Assembly (NCBI GenBank): GCA_014529385.2
Contig: CM043949.1
Location: forward strand, 150,348,428-150,412,427
DNA: 64,000 nucleotides
Reading direction: 5' to 3'
From: Adiantum capillus-veneris
Taxonomy: Eukaryota; Streptophyta; Polypodiopsida; Polypodiales; Pteridaceae
A program made the position numbers and the translations under genes. Shown here one piece after another: positions 35,400-45,843 of the stretch; the stretch's first letter is position 1; every line of letters starts with the position of its first letter. The notes under the pieces were generated by a model. It had not been told where the DNA came from. It saw nothing but the letters and a program-made list of their open reading frames with translations, and did not search any database.

Positions 35400-36055
35400 T
35401 GGATGGAGGGAAAGGGGAACACACCCGGAACACAAACAGTTTGCCTCTCTGTAGCCCACGATAATCACTGCACCCTGATCCACTAGAGTTCATCTTCAAA
35501 AATCACATAATCGACAACAATCCACACCGATCGGTCCCGTTTACGACCATGCCACAGCACACCACTCTCTCTTTCTCTCTCAAACACAGTGGCCCGGGGA
35601 GGCACACACACCTCCAACATCGGCACCAAATTGTCGGAATAGAGAAAAAAGAAAAGGGGAGGGGGGGGGGGGGGTGGATGAAACGACACGAGTAATTGAT
35701 ATGATCTTCCTCAATTATGCCAAAAAAGCCTTGTTTATACAACCATGAAAAACTGCTACAACCTGCTTGGCATGGAGACCTCGAGCAACAAATGTAAAAA
35801 CTACAGCCACTGCTTCACCATTTGTGTGCCTCTCCTCGGTGGGAGCACGGAAACCAAAAGAAAAACTACAATGGCATCTCTGTTCCAAAGGAAAACCTGC
35901 CTTCCTGCTTCGTTGGCTCGGGGACACACCTCCAAGTCGGTGTCCTCTAGGCCGAGGGCACCACCTTGAGCAAAAATAATGGCACCTTTTCTCTTCTTCT
36001 TCCTCTCCTACCACTCCCGGATCCCTAGGAGCTCGCCCCCTCTTGCAATAAATTT
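35400..36055 (-). mobile_element. Inverted fragment of element A (LTR end, primer site, leader)
   Basis: The minus strand aligns with 7060-7700 of element A. LTR end sequence runs from 36055 to about 35631, the primer site TGGTGCCGATGTTGGAGG is at 35611-35628, and leader continues down to 35400 (shared GGGTTCCAGGTGTGTTCCC-like stretch). It contains a run of 16-18 G at about 35657-35674. It abuts the FCP1-like exon at about 36055, so an open frame runs from that exon into retroelement sequence. Confidence 0.7.
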
Positions 36056-36749
36056 CTAGATCATTCCAATAGGCACGCTTCCGTGAACGGTACCTCTTGT
36101 CTAATGAAGTCAGCAGGACACCATTAATATCAAGGATTAGAGCTGGCTTACTCTCAAACAATATGTTCCCAGGATCCTCCCATGGACGAGACACCGTCCC
36201 ATCATCGTGTCTTACATATTCTATACCACCTGCACCAGCTACACACCCTACATCACCACCTGCATCCACATATGCATCACCATCTTCCTGAGGTGGTTCA
36301 TACTTTTCATTGGTAATCTCTGTGTCCTCACCTGCACCAACTGCCCCACCTGCACAACTTGCTTCACCACTTGCATCCACAGATGCATCGCCATCTTCCC
36401 AAGGTGATTCAGACTTTTCAATGATAGTGTCTGTGTCTTTACCTGCACTCCCTGCACCACCTGCATCCATAGATGTGTCACCATCTTCCCGAGGTGGTTC
36501 AGACTTATCAATTGTAATTTCCGTGTCATCACCTGCACCAACTGTAGATGTTGCATCACCACCTGCATCCACAGATGCATCACCATTTTCCCTTTCTGGT
36601 TCAGACTTTTTCATGATAATCTCTATGTCCTCGCCTGTACTGAGGACAAAAAACTCTGTGTTTTTATCCTCTTGGTCATCAATGCTGCTAGCACATGGGA
36701 CTTGGCCCTCAACTCTAAATGAACCATCTACATCAAGAGGGTCTTTCAT
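36056..36749 (-). pseudogene. Acidic repeat block ending in a truncated FCP1/HAD-like phosphatase start
   Basis: One open minus-strand frame. Residues about 40-180 are four imperfect repeats of 30-38 residues built on EDTEI..KSEPPxEDGDASVDAGG (units start near 36596, 36495, 36407 and 36292). Then comes HDDGTVSRPWEDPG and KPALILDINGVLLTS at about residues 200-215, which fits the N-terminal strand and DxDxT/V-type motif of FCP1/NIF-like HAD phosphatases. The second Asp is Asn (D-I-N-G-V), so catalysis is doubtful. After about 30 more residues the sequence turns into element A LTR (CKRGRAPRDPG onward). The rest of the phosphatase domain was not found. Confidence 0.6.
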
Positions 36750-36969
36750 AGTAGACTATGCTATCATACTTATTATGGGATCAAGATTGTCAATGTTGCT
36801 AGTGGCAGCATCTGAACATAAAAACAATAATGAGATAAACAACAATGATGGATAGGACAAAAGAAATTTGATTTTGGATTTCTTAATTCGTAGGAAATGG
36901 AGAATTGCTGCAAAGCCAAAAACGGCGACAAGATTTAGGAAAAGAGCCAAAAATGGGGATAGGCTACAA

Positions 36970-37432
36970 AGCAAAAATATCGAGACTATGTTGGAGTCTT
37001 TTTCTGACTCTGGTTGTTGTAGCACCTTTTCTTCGAGATTCCATGTTACTATTTTCTCCAGTCTCTATGGCTAATTGGTCCTTTGATGTCTTTGTTTGCA
37101 CTTTTGCATCCTCTATAGGCTTTTTGGCAGCTCCATCTACAAGAGAGAAGAAACAATCAACAAGAATGAACCTTAAACAATATTATCTACCTTTAGGAAA
37201 AAACAAAACCAGAAATAACACCTGTCATCTTTCTCTTTCTTTCCCTTTGCATCATTTGTATGGTCTGCAGGCTGGAGGGATTGGTGTCTCTGGCTGAAAC
37301 TTAATTGTCCTTCATTGATGAAGGAGCATTTTCTGCTTGATCTCCATTCTCAGGACTATACTTCTCTAACACACCTTCCTTCTCAATTGTAGTCTCTAGC
37401 TCAACCTCTGCAGTTTCTGACTCAGCCTCTGC
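36970..37432 (-). pseudogene. Small acidic exon-like blocks of the same gene
   Basis: 37432-37303 follows a CTGCAG acceptor and reads AEAESETAEVELETTIEKEG, ending with a stop. About 37136-36970 follows a TTGTAG acceptor and reads GAAKKPIEDAKVQTKTSKDQ and then a basic end. Both are low-complexity, charged segments that fit a linker between the RING block and the acidic repeats. Support is only splice-like edges and composition. Confidence 0.35.
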
Positions 37433-37487
37433 AGACATGAAAAGTATTAAGGAATTAAGAACTTGTTGTTTCAAGTTACATGTAGCT

Positions 37488-38370
37488 ACAACATGACAGT
37501 GGAAGCTACCAGGCGTGATAGTGGAAGCTATCAGGCAAGCACTGATAGCTACCAACACAATCCTGGTAGCTACCAATGCCATCCTCGTAGCTGACTGACT
37601 GAGAGCTACCAAGATGACATAGGGGCCACCAATGCTATCCTAGTAGTAAGCAATTTAACAGTGGTGGTTAACAGAATAAAATCCTGGAAACAACCTTTAT
37701 CTAAAACATCTTCCTTCTCAGCATGTACCAACACCTTGAATTCTGTTCTTCACAATAAGAAATTAAGAACAAGTTTTCAAGTTACATGCAGGGTCAGCAT
37801 GACAATAGAAGCTACCAGGCAAGAACTAATAAGCTACCAATACTACCAAATGCTATCCTAGTAGCTACCTTGCCCCCTGCCATCATGGTAGCTACAGATG
37901 CTATCATGGTAGATACCAATGTTATCCTGGTTGCTACCTTGTCACTTGCAGGACTTCCTTGGCAGAATGGCAGCTACCAATGCAATCCTGGTTGCAGGAC
38001 TTCCTTGGGAGAATGGCAGCTCATGGCAGAATGGTAGCTACCAATGCAATCATGGTAGCCACCTTGTCAATTGCAGGACTTCCTTGAAAGAATGGTAGCT
38101 ACCACTATTATACTAGTAGATACCAGGGTTGACAGTGAGAAATTCCTTGTTACCAGAAGGAGTTCCATGGTAAAACAGTATTTAATGGAAGAATGGTAGC
38201 TACCTTGCCACCAGCAAGACTTCCATGGGAGAATAGTAGCTCATGGAAGAATGGTAGCCACAACCATACTGGTAGCTAGCTGTACCAGGATTAGCATGAC
38301 AGTTGCCACTATGAGAGTGGTAGCTACCAGTATTGTACTGGTAGCTACTAGTCTTGTATTAGTAGCTGCA
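37488..38370. repeat. Array of GGTAGCTACC palindromes (intron of the gene above)
   Basis: About 20 copies of the palindrome GGTAGCTACC or one-base variants (GGTAGATACC, GGTTGCTACC, GAAGCTACC) within 880 bp. They are irregularly spaced by 20-60 bp and often followed by AATGCTATCCT or AATGCAATCCT. It lies between two exon-like blocks on the minus strand. A few more copies occur at 40015-40190. Spacing is too irregular and the unit too short for a CRISPR array. Confidence 0.8.
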
Positions 38371-38453
38371 ATTAGCAAGGTTCCCTTGATAACAGAAACA
38401 AAAAAAATAGATAAATTTAAGCTCAATGCTACAAAATGCAGAAGGGTGTATAC

Positions 38454-39650
38454 CATGGTCCATGCTTAAGGGCACTGATGAGGGTTTGGTGTCTGATTTC
38501 ACTCCTTGGAAATTGGTATTCGTACTGCCAAGGATCACCAAAGACCACATGGTATGAAAAATTGGTTGCATGCATCCCATCTCTGTGCATGTTTCTTTGC
38601 TTGCAACAAGATGGCCAAAACAGTACATGTGAAAGGCATGATTGCAGGGCAACAAAAACATGCCGAGTGCATCGTCGTCGTACATCATCAACCCACAAGC
38701 ATTGCAAACTTTGTCCAAAGTCAAGGTGCCCATATCCACAGGTGGAACTTTTGGCGGAGGTACAGACAACAAAACTGTACTTCTTTTGACCTGCATGGTC
38801 TTCACAAAACCCATCCTCGCCTATGCACACTCCTCCACTTCCTGTGTAAAATCTCTCTCCTTTAGAACACTATCCATAGCATCAAGTGGTGACTTCTCCT
38901 CAACTACCACTTGCAATGTTTGCAGTGTTAGAGACAACCTTCCGACAGTATTTTTAAGTTGCTCCACCTTCATTGCATCCACAGCATCGACGCTACCTTC
39001 TGTCTTTAGTAATGCAGCCTCTGCATCTTTCAACTGGCCTCTGAGCTTTTCCACTAGGAGGTTGGCACCTTCATTTTGGTGCACATCAACCTGAAGCAAT
39101 TCCAGCTTCTTAAAAGCTGCATTATACTCTGACAATTCAAAAGAATGCTTGCTTACAACCATGTTGTAAACAGTATCTAACTCTGTAAGAGACTGTGGAC
39201 CAAATAAATTCTTTTTCTGCACATCATCCACTGTATTGATCGGAGTTTTCTGGGGTGCCTCCAAATGATATGGAGTCCTCGTCATTCGCCGCGAACTGTT
39301 AGGGGTAGAGGAGGAATGGAAAGCTGCCCATCACTGCTTCTTTGCATGTAATTTGCTTGGATCCATATTTGTGACAATACTTTCTGAAAACAAGGCCCAT
39401 TCAAAACATGTCCCTTCAACTGCTCATATAGAAATCCTCTAGCAAATCCTTTAGTCACCTCCATACCATAATTGCCAGGAGGTTCTTGATACATGGATGT
39501 GAACAATACATAAAACCTGTTCCAGAGCTCTGGCTTCACATCTCTACATTTTACTTTGCTCCCCCTCTTTGGCACCTCCTTAAAGCATTTCAACCAATCT
39601 TTGTTGGTGAAATCTGCCTCAGTCAGAGCAGTCGAGAATCCACTACTTCA
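38454..39650 (-). pseudogene. Unrecognised domain, coiled coil and RING-H2-like exon
   Basis: The minus strand is read in two frames. 39593-39282: ELWNRFYVLFTSMYQEPPG and GFARGFLYEQLKGHVL, family unknown. After a -1 shift near 39300 the frame 39285-38454 gives a predicted coiled coil (about 39100-38870, Leu/Glu/Lys heptads such as KLELLQVDVHQ and VEKLRGQLKDAEAALL). A TAG follows at 38821-38823, then a RING-H2-like cluster: CNAC, 15 residues, PCNHAFHMYC, then CTEMGC. The C-x2-C and C-x-H-x2-H-x2-C spacing fits RING-H2, but the last pair is C-x4-C instead of C-x2-C. A functional copy would be an E3 ubiquitin ligase candidate. Confidence 0.6.
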
Positions 39651-39799
39651 TGTGCTTGAGGCTTTGTCATGCAAAAAGCTGTCTTTCTTTCAATTGGCAC
39701 ATATGGAGTGCACCAACGGCCTTTGCCTTATAAAATACAGGGAAAAACATAAGACCATAGTTGTTTCCCTACAGCAAACACATATGGGTATGGAAGTAT

Positions 39800-40600
39800 G
39801 ATTGGAGTATGGTTCAACACTTAATATTGAAACATACACGGCCATAAATTTACTGAAAACTTAGATAACTTATGCACGGTGAGCATTTATAATATCACAA
39901 TTTTACAGAAGGTTTCACATTAAACATCAATTGTTGCATTGAGCAGGAGCAGAAGCACGCTGGGCATGTACATGAATAGGTGGTACAACTACATGTGTCC
40001 CAGACAGATTGCTACCATGTAACTACCACCTTGGTATTTCTTTGCTAAATGAACTTTTTGATTGGTAGCTGGCTAACATAATGCCACCAACTTGTTATGT
40101 TTTTTACAAAATGTTGAATGCTACAATCTTGATGATCTCTGATGCACTTTCCCTATATTAAATGAGTGTTGCAGGTGGTAGCTACCACACTGATAGAGTA
40201 TCACTGATTCATGCTTCTTCATAGCACTATGATTTGCAATCCATACGAGTACGGTCCCAACTATGCACAAGACATGAATGCATATGCAGCCAGCCAATTG
40301 AAGTTAAGTCAAAAATGCAATGTGCACAAATATATTTTCTTGAATGCATACATGCATGCATGCCTCTACACAAGTTTTCAATGAAAGATTGAATGCATGC
40401 ATGGATGCCTCTAGATGGGTTTTCAATGAAAGCTTGAATGCATGCACATTAGCTTATGGAGCTTGAATGCATCTACAAATATCTAGCCTCTAACTTAGAT
40501 TTTCTTCAAAGCAAGCTTAAGAGAGCTTACATGGACCTTGGAAACAGGTTACAACAATAAATTGTGCAGAGATAGCCAGCAACACTAAGATGCAGTAGTA
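39800..40600. other. Intron or spacer with short direct repeats
   Basis: No coding block recognised. At 40334-40450 a unit of about 55-60 bp is repeated with variation (TTGAATGCATGCATG...TTTTCAATGAAAG). It also contains scattered GTAGCTACC palindromes. Confidence 0.5.
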
Positions 40601-40601
40601 C

Positions 40602-40870
40602 CTCAGTGTTGGGGGTTACAACATCTGCCATTTTTGAATGTTTCTTTTCTATAGGAGTGCAGGGATTTGGTGAAGGAGTCAAGACCTTCTACTTCCTCTT
40701 TCCAACAGGGGAGTCCGAGGGTCGATCAGGCAAGGGAGATGAATGACGGGCCCTCTTCCGCCTCCCAGTAATTGTGGTTGATTTTGCTTCAGCTGCAGGA
40801 GCTGCTTGGCAACTTGAGTTGCCCCCCCCTTTGCAACCGTTGATGAGTAGGAGGCGTCATGATTGTGGAG
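40602..40870 (-). pseudogene. Basic Ser/Pro-rich first-exon-like block
   Basis: The minus-strand frame reads CQAAPAAEAKSTTITGRRKR, RARHSSPLPDRPSDSPVGKR, a TAG stop, then KVLTPSPNPCTPIEKKHSK. It ends at a donor-like GAG|GTACTA at 40602. The mono- and bipartite basic clusters look like a nuclear localisation signal. Its upstream end is lost near the poly-C tract at 40880. Confidence 0.35.
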
Positions 40871-40878
40871 TAAGGTGT

Positions 40879-40894
40879 CCCCCCCCCCCCCCCC
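40879..40894. repeat. Poly-C tract
   Basis: Run of about 16 C residues followed directly by GCACTACTTTCACAC. It separates the minus-strand gene from the plus-strand CACTA relic. Confidence 0.85.
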
Positions 40895-41155
40895 GCACTA
40901 CTTTCACACACACAATTGAAACTGAAAAGATAATTTTAAAAGTTTTTAAATCCAGCTCGCTGCTCAAGCCTTTTGATGAACAATTTTCAAATAAAACCTT
41001 ATAAAAGATTCTCAATGTTTATTCACCTAGCTACCAACCAACCCACCCCCTTGCCACCACCCCCAAAAATGGGTAGCTAGTGTACCACCTATTCATGCAT
41101 CCACCCATCTCTCAACAAGGATCTTATGTCCTTGTAATCAATGCAAGCATACTAG

Positions 41156-41322
41156 GCGGCGGACAAGACGCGTTTCTTTGCAGCACGTTCACGAATTTGG
41201 CGAGTTCAATCCATCTATTATAACTCGTCAATCCATCTATTATGCGGCGGACAAGACGCGTTTCTTTGCAGCACGTTCACGAATTTGGCAGTTCAATCCA
41301 TCTATTATAGATTGATTTGTTG
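41156..41322 (+). repeat. 88-bp tandem duplication in the transposase N-terminal region
   Basis: GCGGCGGACAAGACGCG starts at 41156 and again at 41244. The copies differ by one base near AATTTGGC(G)AGTTC, which shifts the frame. Confidence 0.85.
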
Positions 41323-42649
41323 CCAATTATAACTCGTCGGACTTTGACACTGGCCAACAGGCAGCAATCTTGCAACCCAATAGACGTGTTCATAGGCGCT
41401 TTGGTCAAGCAGCATACGTGAGGCCACAAGATGTAGCCTCTGACAACTCGGAGGATGATCATGCAGACCACATTCCCAAGGAGGAAATGTTTGAGCCCAA
41501 GATCGATGAAATGATAGAGATGACCATGGATTGAGAAAGGTTTATCTATGATGATATGAAAAGTGAAGCTGATACGCCATTGTATGATGGAGCACATGTG
41601 TCTAGATTGAAGGCACTCCTGGTTCTTCTCAACATGCACGTAAAGCGTAGATGGAGTGACACTAGTGTCATAGCGCTTTTCAGGTGATCTATTACAATGT
41701 GTTTACTTTAATAAAAAACTCTAGATGTATAATGATCTGATAGATTACCTACATAAGTATACCGCATTTTGTTCAATGTGTAGATTGCTCAAAGAGCACA
41801 TATTGCCAGCTGTGTTAATGTGATGCCAGATTCCAGAGAGAAAGCAAGAAAGATCTTGTGAAACTTGTGGATGGATTACAATTCGATTCACGCTTGTCCT
41901 AACGACTGCATTCTTTTCAGAGGGGAATACATAGACATGGAGAAGAGTCCGAAATGTGATTCCGAGAAATATCGAGTAGATCTCCACTAGAACAAAAATT
42001 CCACAAAAGGTTTTGCGACATTTTCCTCTACTACCTCACATCAAGAATTTCTTTGAATGTAAGTCCATGGCAGCCCTAGCATCATGGCATGAGGAGAATA
42101 AATATTCGGATGGTGTGCTACGGATTTTTTCAGATTGCGCAGCCTGGAAACATATATAGACAAAACATGGCCGGATTTTTCCAGGGAAGCTCGAAATTTG
42201 CTTATAGGGCTGGCTATGAATGGCGTAAATCCATTTGGTCAAAGATCAACATCTTACAATGGATGGCCCATTGACATCGTCAACTACAACATTCCCCCGT
42301 GGTTGACTACCAAGAAGGGGCACGTGTGGCTAAGCTTGATTATGCGGGGGCAGTATAAAGTGAAGAATCTGGATCTGTATCTTCGTCCACTATTGGAAGA
42401 GCTACAACAATTGTGGATTGGCATAGAAGTGGTGGATATGAGCCAACACACAGGTCAACAGAATGCTTTCATCCGATGCATTATCCGGTGGGTCTGGAGA
42501 GCCTACCAAGATTCATGAGCTTAAGATGGTTGCATAACCAATTGAAAAGCACACAAGAGTGCAGTGAAGAAGTGTCCGAGGAAGAGTGGGAGTACTCTCG
42601 GGGTTGCACGACCAAGGTAAGTTTACAATGTACGACTAGTGACATTCTA

Positions 42650-42873
42650 GATGTTTGAACGGCCACTCATAATCTTTGTTGGTTGTAGTATAAGTCATAC
42701 ACAGTAGCATGGTGTAAAGGTTGACATTTTAGGATGGAACAAATTGACAAAAAGCGTTTTAGATGTTTGAACGGCCACTCATAATCTTTGTTGGTTGTAC
42801 TATAAGTCATACACAGTAGCATGGTGTAAAGGTTGACATTTTAGGATGGAACAAATTGACAAAAATCGTTTTA
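42650..42873 (+). repeat. 112-bp tandem duplication over an intron end
   Basis: The unit beginning GATGTTTGAACGGCC occurs at 42650 and 42762. Each copy ends with the acceptor-like TTTTAG followed by GATGGAACAAATTGAC, so the intron 3' end and the first codons of the DUF4216 exon are doubled. Confidence 0.85.
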
Positions 42874-43714
42874 CTCAAGATTGTGGAATCATGACAAAAG
42901 TTGAACAGTCTAGTCGACGACGGTCCTCTGATGCAGATCCTAAGGTGGCGAAACTCACTTACTTCGGCGCGCTTCAAGAGATTTTGAGGATCGATTATAG
43001 AGGATTTTTTGTTGACTCGTTTGACGTGCAATGGTTCAAGATAAACATGGAGGGTCGCAACGCTACTGTGCACAGAGGAGAGTCTGGTTTCCTTGAAGTG
43101 CATTCAACTAAAAAATGGACCAACCTAAGAGACACTTTCGTACTACCCGAGCATTGTGAACAAGTAAGTTATGTGCTTGGAAGCTATCCAATTTTAGAAG
43201 TTATGTGCTTGGAAGCTCTCATGTAAGTTATGTGGCTCTGGCAGGTGATATTTCATTCTACAAAGTCTACATCAAATTGGTGGTACGTTATAGAGGTAGC
43301 CCCTCGTAGTGCACGGACATATGAGGGCTAGCATGTGCCAATCACAGTGGCATCAATGGAGGAGATTGGAGAAGATGCTCATTCAGAAGTCGTTGACGTG
43401 GTGCCAGACGAGCATCAAGATGCTACTCTCTATGGGGTGCATGCAGAGGATCTACAAAATGAAATGGAGGACATCTGCCTAAACGGAGAGCTCTATATAG
43501 ATATAGGGAGTTATGTTGAGCTATGCGAGGATGAGAGAGAGACCTATTAAAGCCATAAACATTGTATATGAACAATTTTTCTTCGTTTTATAATATATAT
43601 TGTATTCACGTGGATATACTTGAGAAATTTAAACTGTGTTTAATCGCCATTGCATCCACTCTAGGTACGTATACTCCAGGTATGTTCTCACAAGCAGGGA
43701 CACTCCTCGCCAAC

Positions 43715-44067
43715 GAGCACTGTGCTCCGAGTGCGATGGATACTAAGGCTGCAATCGCAAAGGAGGTGATCTGTCTCTGCTCATAGATGCTGCTCCTCCC
43801 TCCACTAGATCTAGTTGATCGGATGAAAGAGACGCTAAGAAGCACTTACTCTCTACTCATAGATGCTGCTCTTCCCTCCACTATATCTAGTTGATCGGAT
43901 GAAAGAGACGCTAAGAAGCATCGTCTCTTTCATTCGATGCTTCTTAGCGTCTCTTTCATCCGATCAACTAGATCTAGTGGAGGGACGAGCAGCATCTATG
44001 AGCAGAGATGGATCACCTTCTTCGCAATTGCAGCCTCAGTCTCCATCACACCCGGAGCACAATGCTT
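43715..44067. repeat. Fold-back: inverted arms of about 130 bp with a direct copy inside
   Basis: The arm at about 43715-43845 and its inverse at about 43937-44067 both encode, on opposite strands, the same shadow peptide starting MLLSVSFIRSTRSSGG. A second direct copy of 67 bp at 43857-43923 lies in between and pairs with 43935-44002 across an 11-base loop. It is located just after the CACTA relic, so it may be a subterminal structure of that transposon. Confidence 0.8.
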
Positions 44068-44154
44068 TTACAAGATACATACATTTCACACAGGAGACAA
44101 ATACAGAAGAACTTCACATGAATCTCTCTACACAGTAATCCCTCCCTCTTTATA

Positions 44155-44293
<139 letters not shown>

Positions 44294-44352
44294 GTCCATG
44301 TTTTCTTCTCCATTCAATATTAAGAATAAATGTTCGTGTGTTTAATGCAGGT

Positions 44353-45308
44353 ATGAATGATAATGAGTTTCTTTCTTCTTTGTCACCCCAGTATAGGCAG
44401 TGGTATGAGGATCGTCATCGCTCTGGAGAATCATCACGCCGTTCTACTCATTCAGCATCTCCCTCTGTTTTTGAGCATTCAGCACGCTCCAAAGCTTCGG
44501 TGTCGACGAGCTGATCTTCACACTTGTCTAGGAACCAACGCTCTAGTGTTGGAGGCGGCGGTTGTTGTGGGGATGCCACCGTTGATGCCTCGACACCGCC
44601 TCGTGTTCAATGAAGCTCTTTACCTTCCCTTATTTGCCCGCCCCCACAGCATCGCAATCTATGCCAGGTTTTACGCGGCTGAGGGCCGTTCCTGACTACA
44701 CACCACTACCTACTCCTCTGGGAATCACCCTAGTCGACACTCCTCGCTTTGGGGCCTAGACTCCAGTGGAGAAACCTAGCGTCCGTACCCCCATCGACAC
44801 GCTGCTAAAGACCCCTACCGAGACACCCAGGTTCACACGTCACAGGCCAGAAGGCTTGCCTTACTCCGTCCACTTCAGCGGTGGCATCATCTTGGATGAT
44901 GAAGGCAACAAGGTGATCTCGTGCATGTGCGGTCTTTTCTCTCAGGTGTGTAGACACTACATATTAAACACTTGGAGTGAAGTACTAAGTGAATTAAAAG
45001 ACAGAGTCATCAGTATGCTGCATGACGAGTTTCCCGTGTCAACACCGGATGAACTCTTCAATAAAGACCTGATGAAGGTTCGAATGCGTGAGTACTCCAA
45101 GCACAAGCGTAGTGAAGTGCAAAAAGAAATAATTCATGGGTGGAACAAACCAGATTGGCTGGTCAAAGAAGATTGGAAGAATGCGAAGCAAGTAGTGCGT
45201 GACAATCCTGACAAGTGGAAGCAACAAAAGGAGGCAGTCAAAGCGCGAGTAGAGGCAGAGAGCCCACACCACATTAGGAAAAAAATGGACTCTCCATGGG
45301 CCTTGTAA
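44353..45308 (+). pseudogene. CACTA ORF1-like transposon protein (broken)
   Basis: A plus-strand ATG at 44353 opens MNDNEFLSSLSPQYRQWYED, preceded by an AG acceptor-like site, and runs 54 codons before a frameshift. The second part (44766-45308) reads VISCMCGLFSQVCRHYILNT, WSEVLSELKDRVISMLHDEF, KHKRSEVQKEI and WKNAKQVVRDNPDKWKQQKE. This layout (CxCG, aromatic W-x-x-(I/V)-P/L, basic region, W-x-W helices) resembles the DNA-binding ORF1 (TdcA1/Ptta type) of plant CACTA elements. An in-frame TAG stands just before 44766. It lies 0.8 kb after a CACTA transposase relic on the same strand, which supports the assignment. Family call is from memory of motifs, not a search. Confidence 0.5.
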
Positions 45309-45843
45309 GAATCCCTAATTTCAAGGAAGCTTGCGAAGATTAAGGGGGACAAAGGCTTTGAATGGTGCTATTTGGGTAGGGTCTCCTCCACCTTTGACCC
45401 CTAAAAAGGTAGGGGGAAGGGCGGGGGGGGACCATTTAAAAAGTAGGGAAGGGGGGGGGTTAACCATTTGAAAAGTAGGGGGTTAGGGGGTCTTATCTCT
45501 CTAGCTTTTTGCCCAACTTGTAAGTGGCCTCTTAACTCTCCCATGCCACCTAAGCAAATCCGTGGGTCAAAGAGGTTAAAAAAATGACTTTTTAAAAAAA
45601 ATTTCAAAAAAAACTCTATTCCCCCCTAAAAAGTACCCCCAACATATATACATATTTAAAAAAAGATTTTTAAGTTAAATTACTCATAATTCAACTTTTT
45701 TTGACTCCCTCCAAAACTTTTAGGAAATTCCCTCCAAAATTGAAAACTTTCCCTCCTAATCTAAGCTCCTCTCCTACACCCATCCCCCTTGCACCTACAC
45801 CACCCATCTCTCCATCCTTCAAGCTCCATCTCTCCATCCTACA
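45309..45843. other. Intron or spacer with G and A/T runs
   Basis: Non-coding. Contains poly-G stretches (45421-45460) and AT-rich sequence, then C-rich sequence CCTCCTAATCTAAGCTCC just before the next start codon. No gene seen. Confidence 0.5.

Larger units (their letters stand above)
36056..40870 (-). pseudogene. Decayed multi-exon gene: coiled coil, RING-H2-like, acidic repeats, FCP1/HAD start
   Basis: A minus-strand series of exon-like blocks in a consistent order: a basic Ser/Pro-rich first block (40860-40602), a large block (about 39650-38454), small acidic blocks (37432-37303 and about 37136-36970), then acidic repeats ending in an FCP1-like start (36749-36056). Donor-like GT sites follow several blocks (GAG|GTACTA at 40602, ATG|GTATAC at 38454), and AG acceptors precede others (CTGCAG at about 37433). 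The frame has internal stops (40680 region, 38821-38823), one frameshift near 39300, and is cut off by retroelement sequence at 36055. That the blocks form one gene is inferred from order and strand. Confidence 0.5.
41156..43550 (+). pseudogene. CACTA (En/Spm) transposase relic, TNP2 plus DUF4216-like
   Basis: Plus-strand remains of a CACTA transposase. 41310-41680: N-terminal region with FIYDDMKSEADTPLYDGAHV and LKALLVLLNMHVKRRWSD. 41850-42500: TNP2 core with IHACPNDCILFRGEYIDMEK, SDCAAWKHIDKTWPDFS, NGVNPFGQRSTSYNGWPI and IPPWLTTKKGHVWLSLI, then LYLRPLLEELQQLW. 42846-43300: DUF4216-like block (YFGALQEILRIDYRGFF ... WTNLRDTFVLPEHCEQVIFH). A donor GTAAGT near 42616 and another near 43165 suggest introns. 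At least two in-frame TGA codons near 41330 and 41535 and several frameshifts disable it. The DUF4218 segment normally between the two parts was not seen. Confidence 0.8.

Noticed and set aside
35715-36055. C-terminal third of the long minus-strand frame after the FCP1-like start
   Set aside because: It is LTR sequence of element A (matches 7060-7370), so the fused peptide is an accidental read-through and not part of the phosphatase domain.
36256-36855. Plus-strand Ser/Pro-rich frame over the acidic repeats
   Set aside because: Antisense shadow of the minus-strand acidic repeat exon, which has better protein logic and leads into the FCP1-like motif.
37488-38370. CRISPR-like array of short repeats
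   Set aside because: Units are 10-bp palindromes with variable spacing, no constant spacer length and no cas genes, in a plant-type genome.
40896-40918. CACTACTTTCACACAC as the 5' terminal repeat of the CACTA element
   Set aside because: I found no matching inverted end or 3-bp target duplication downstream, so it may be chance.
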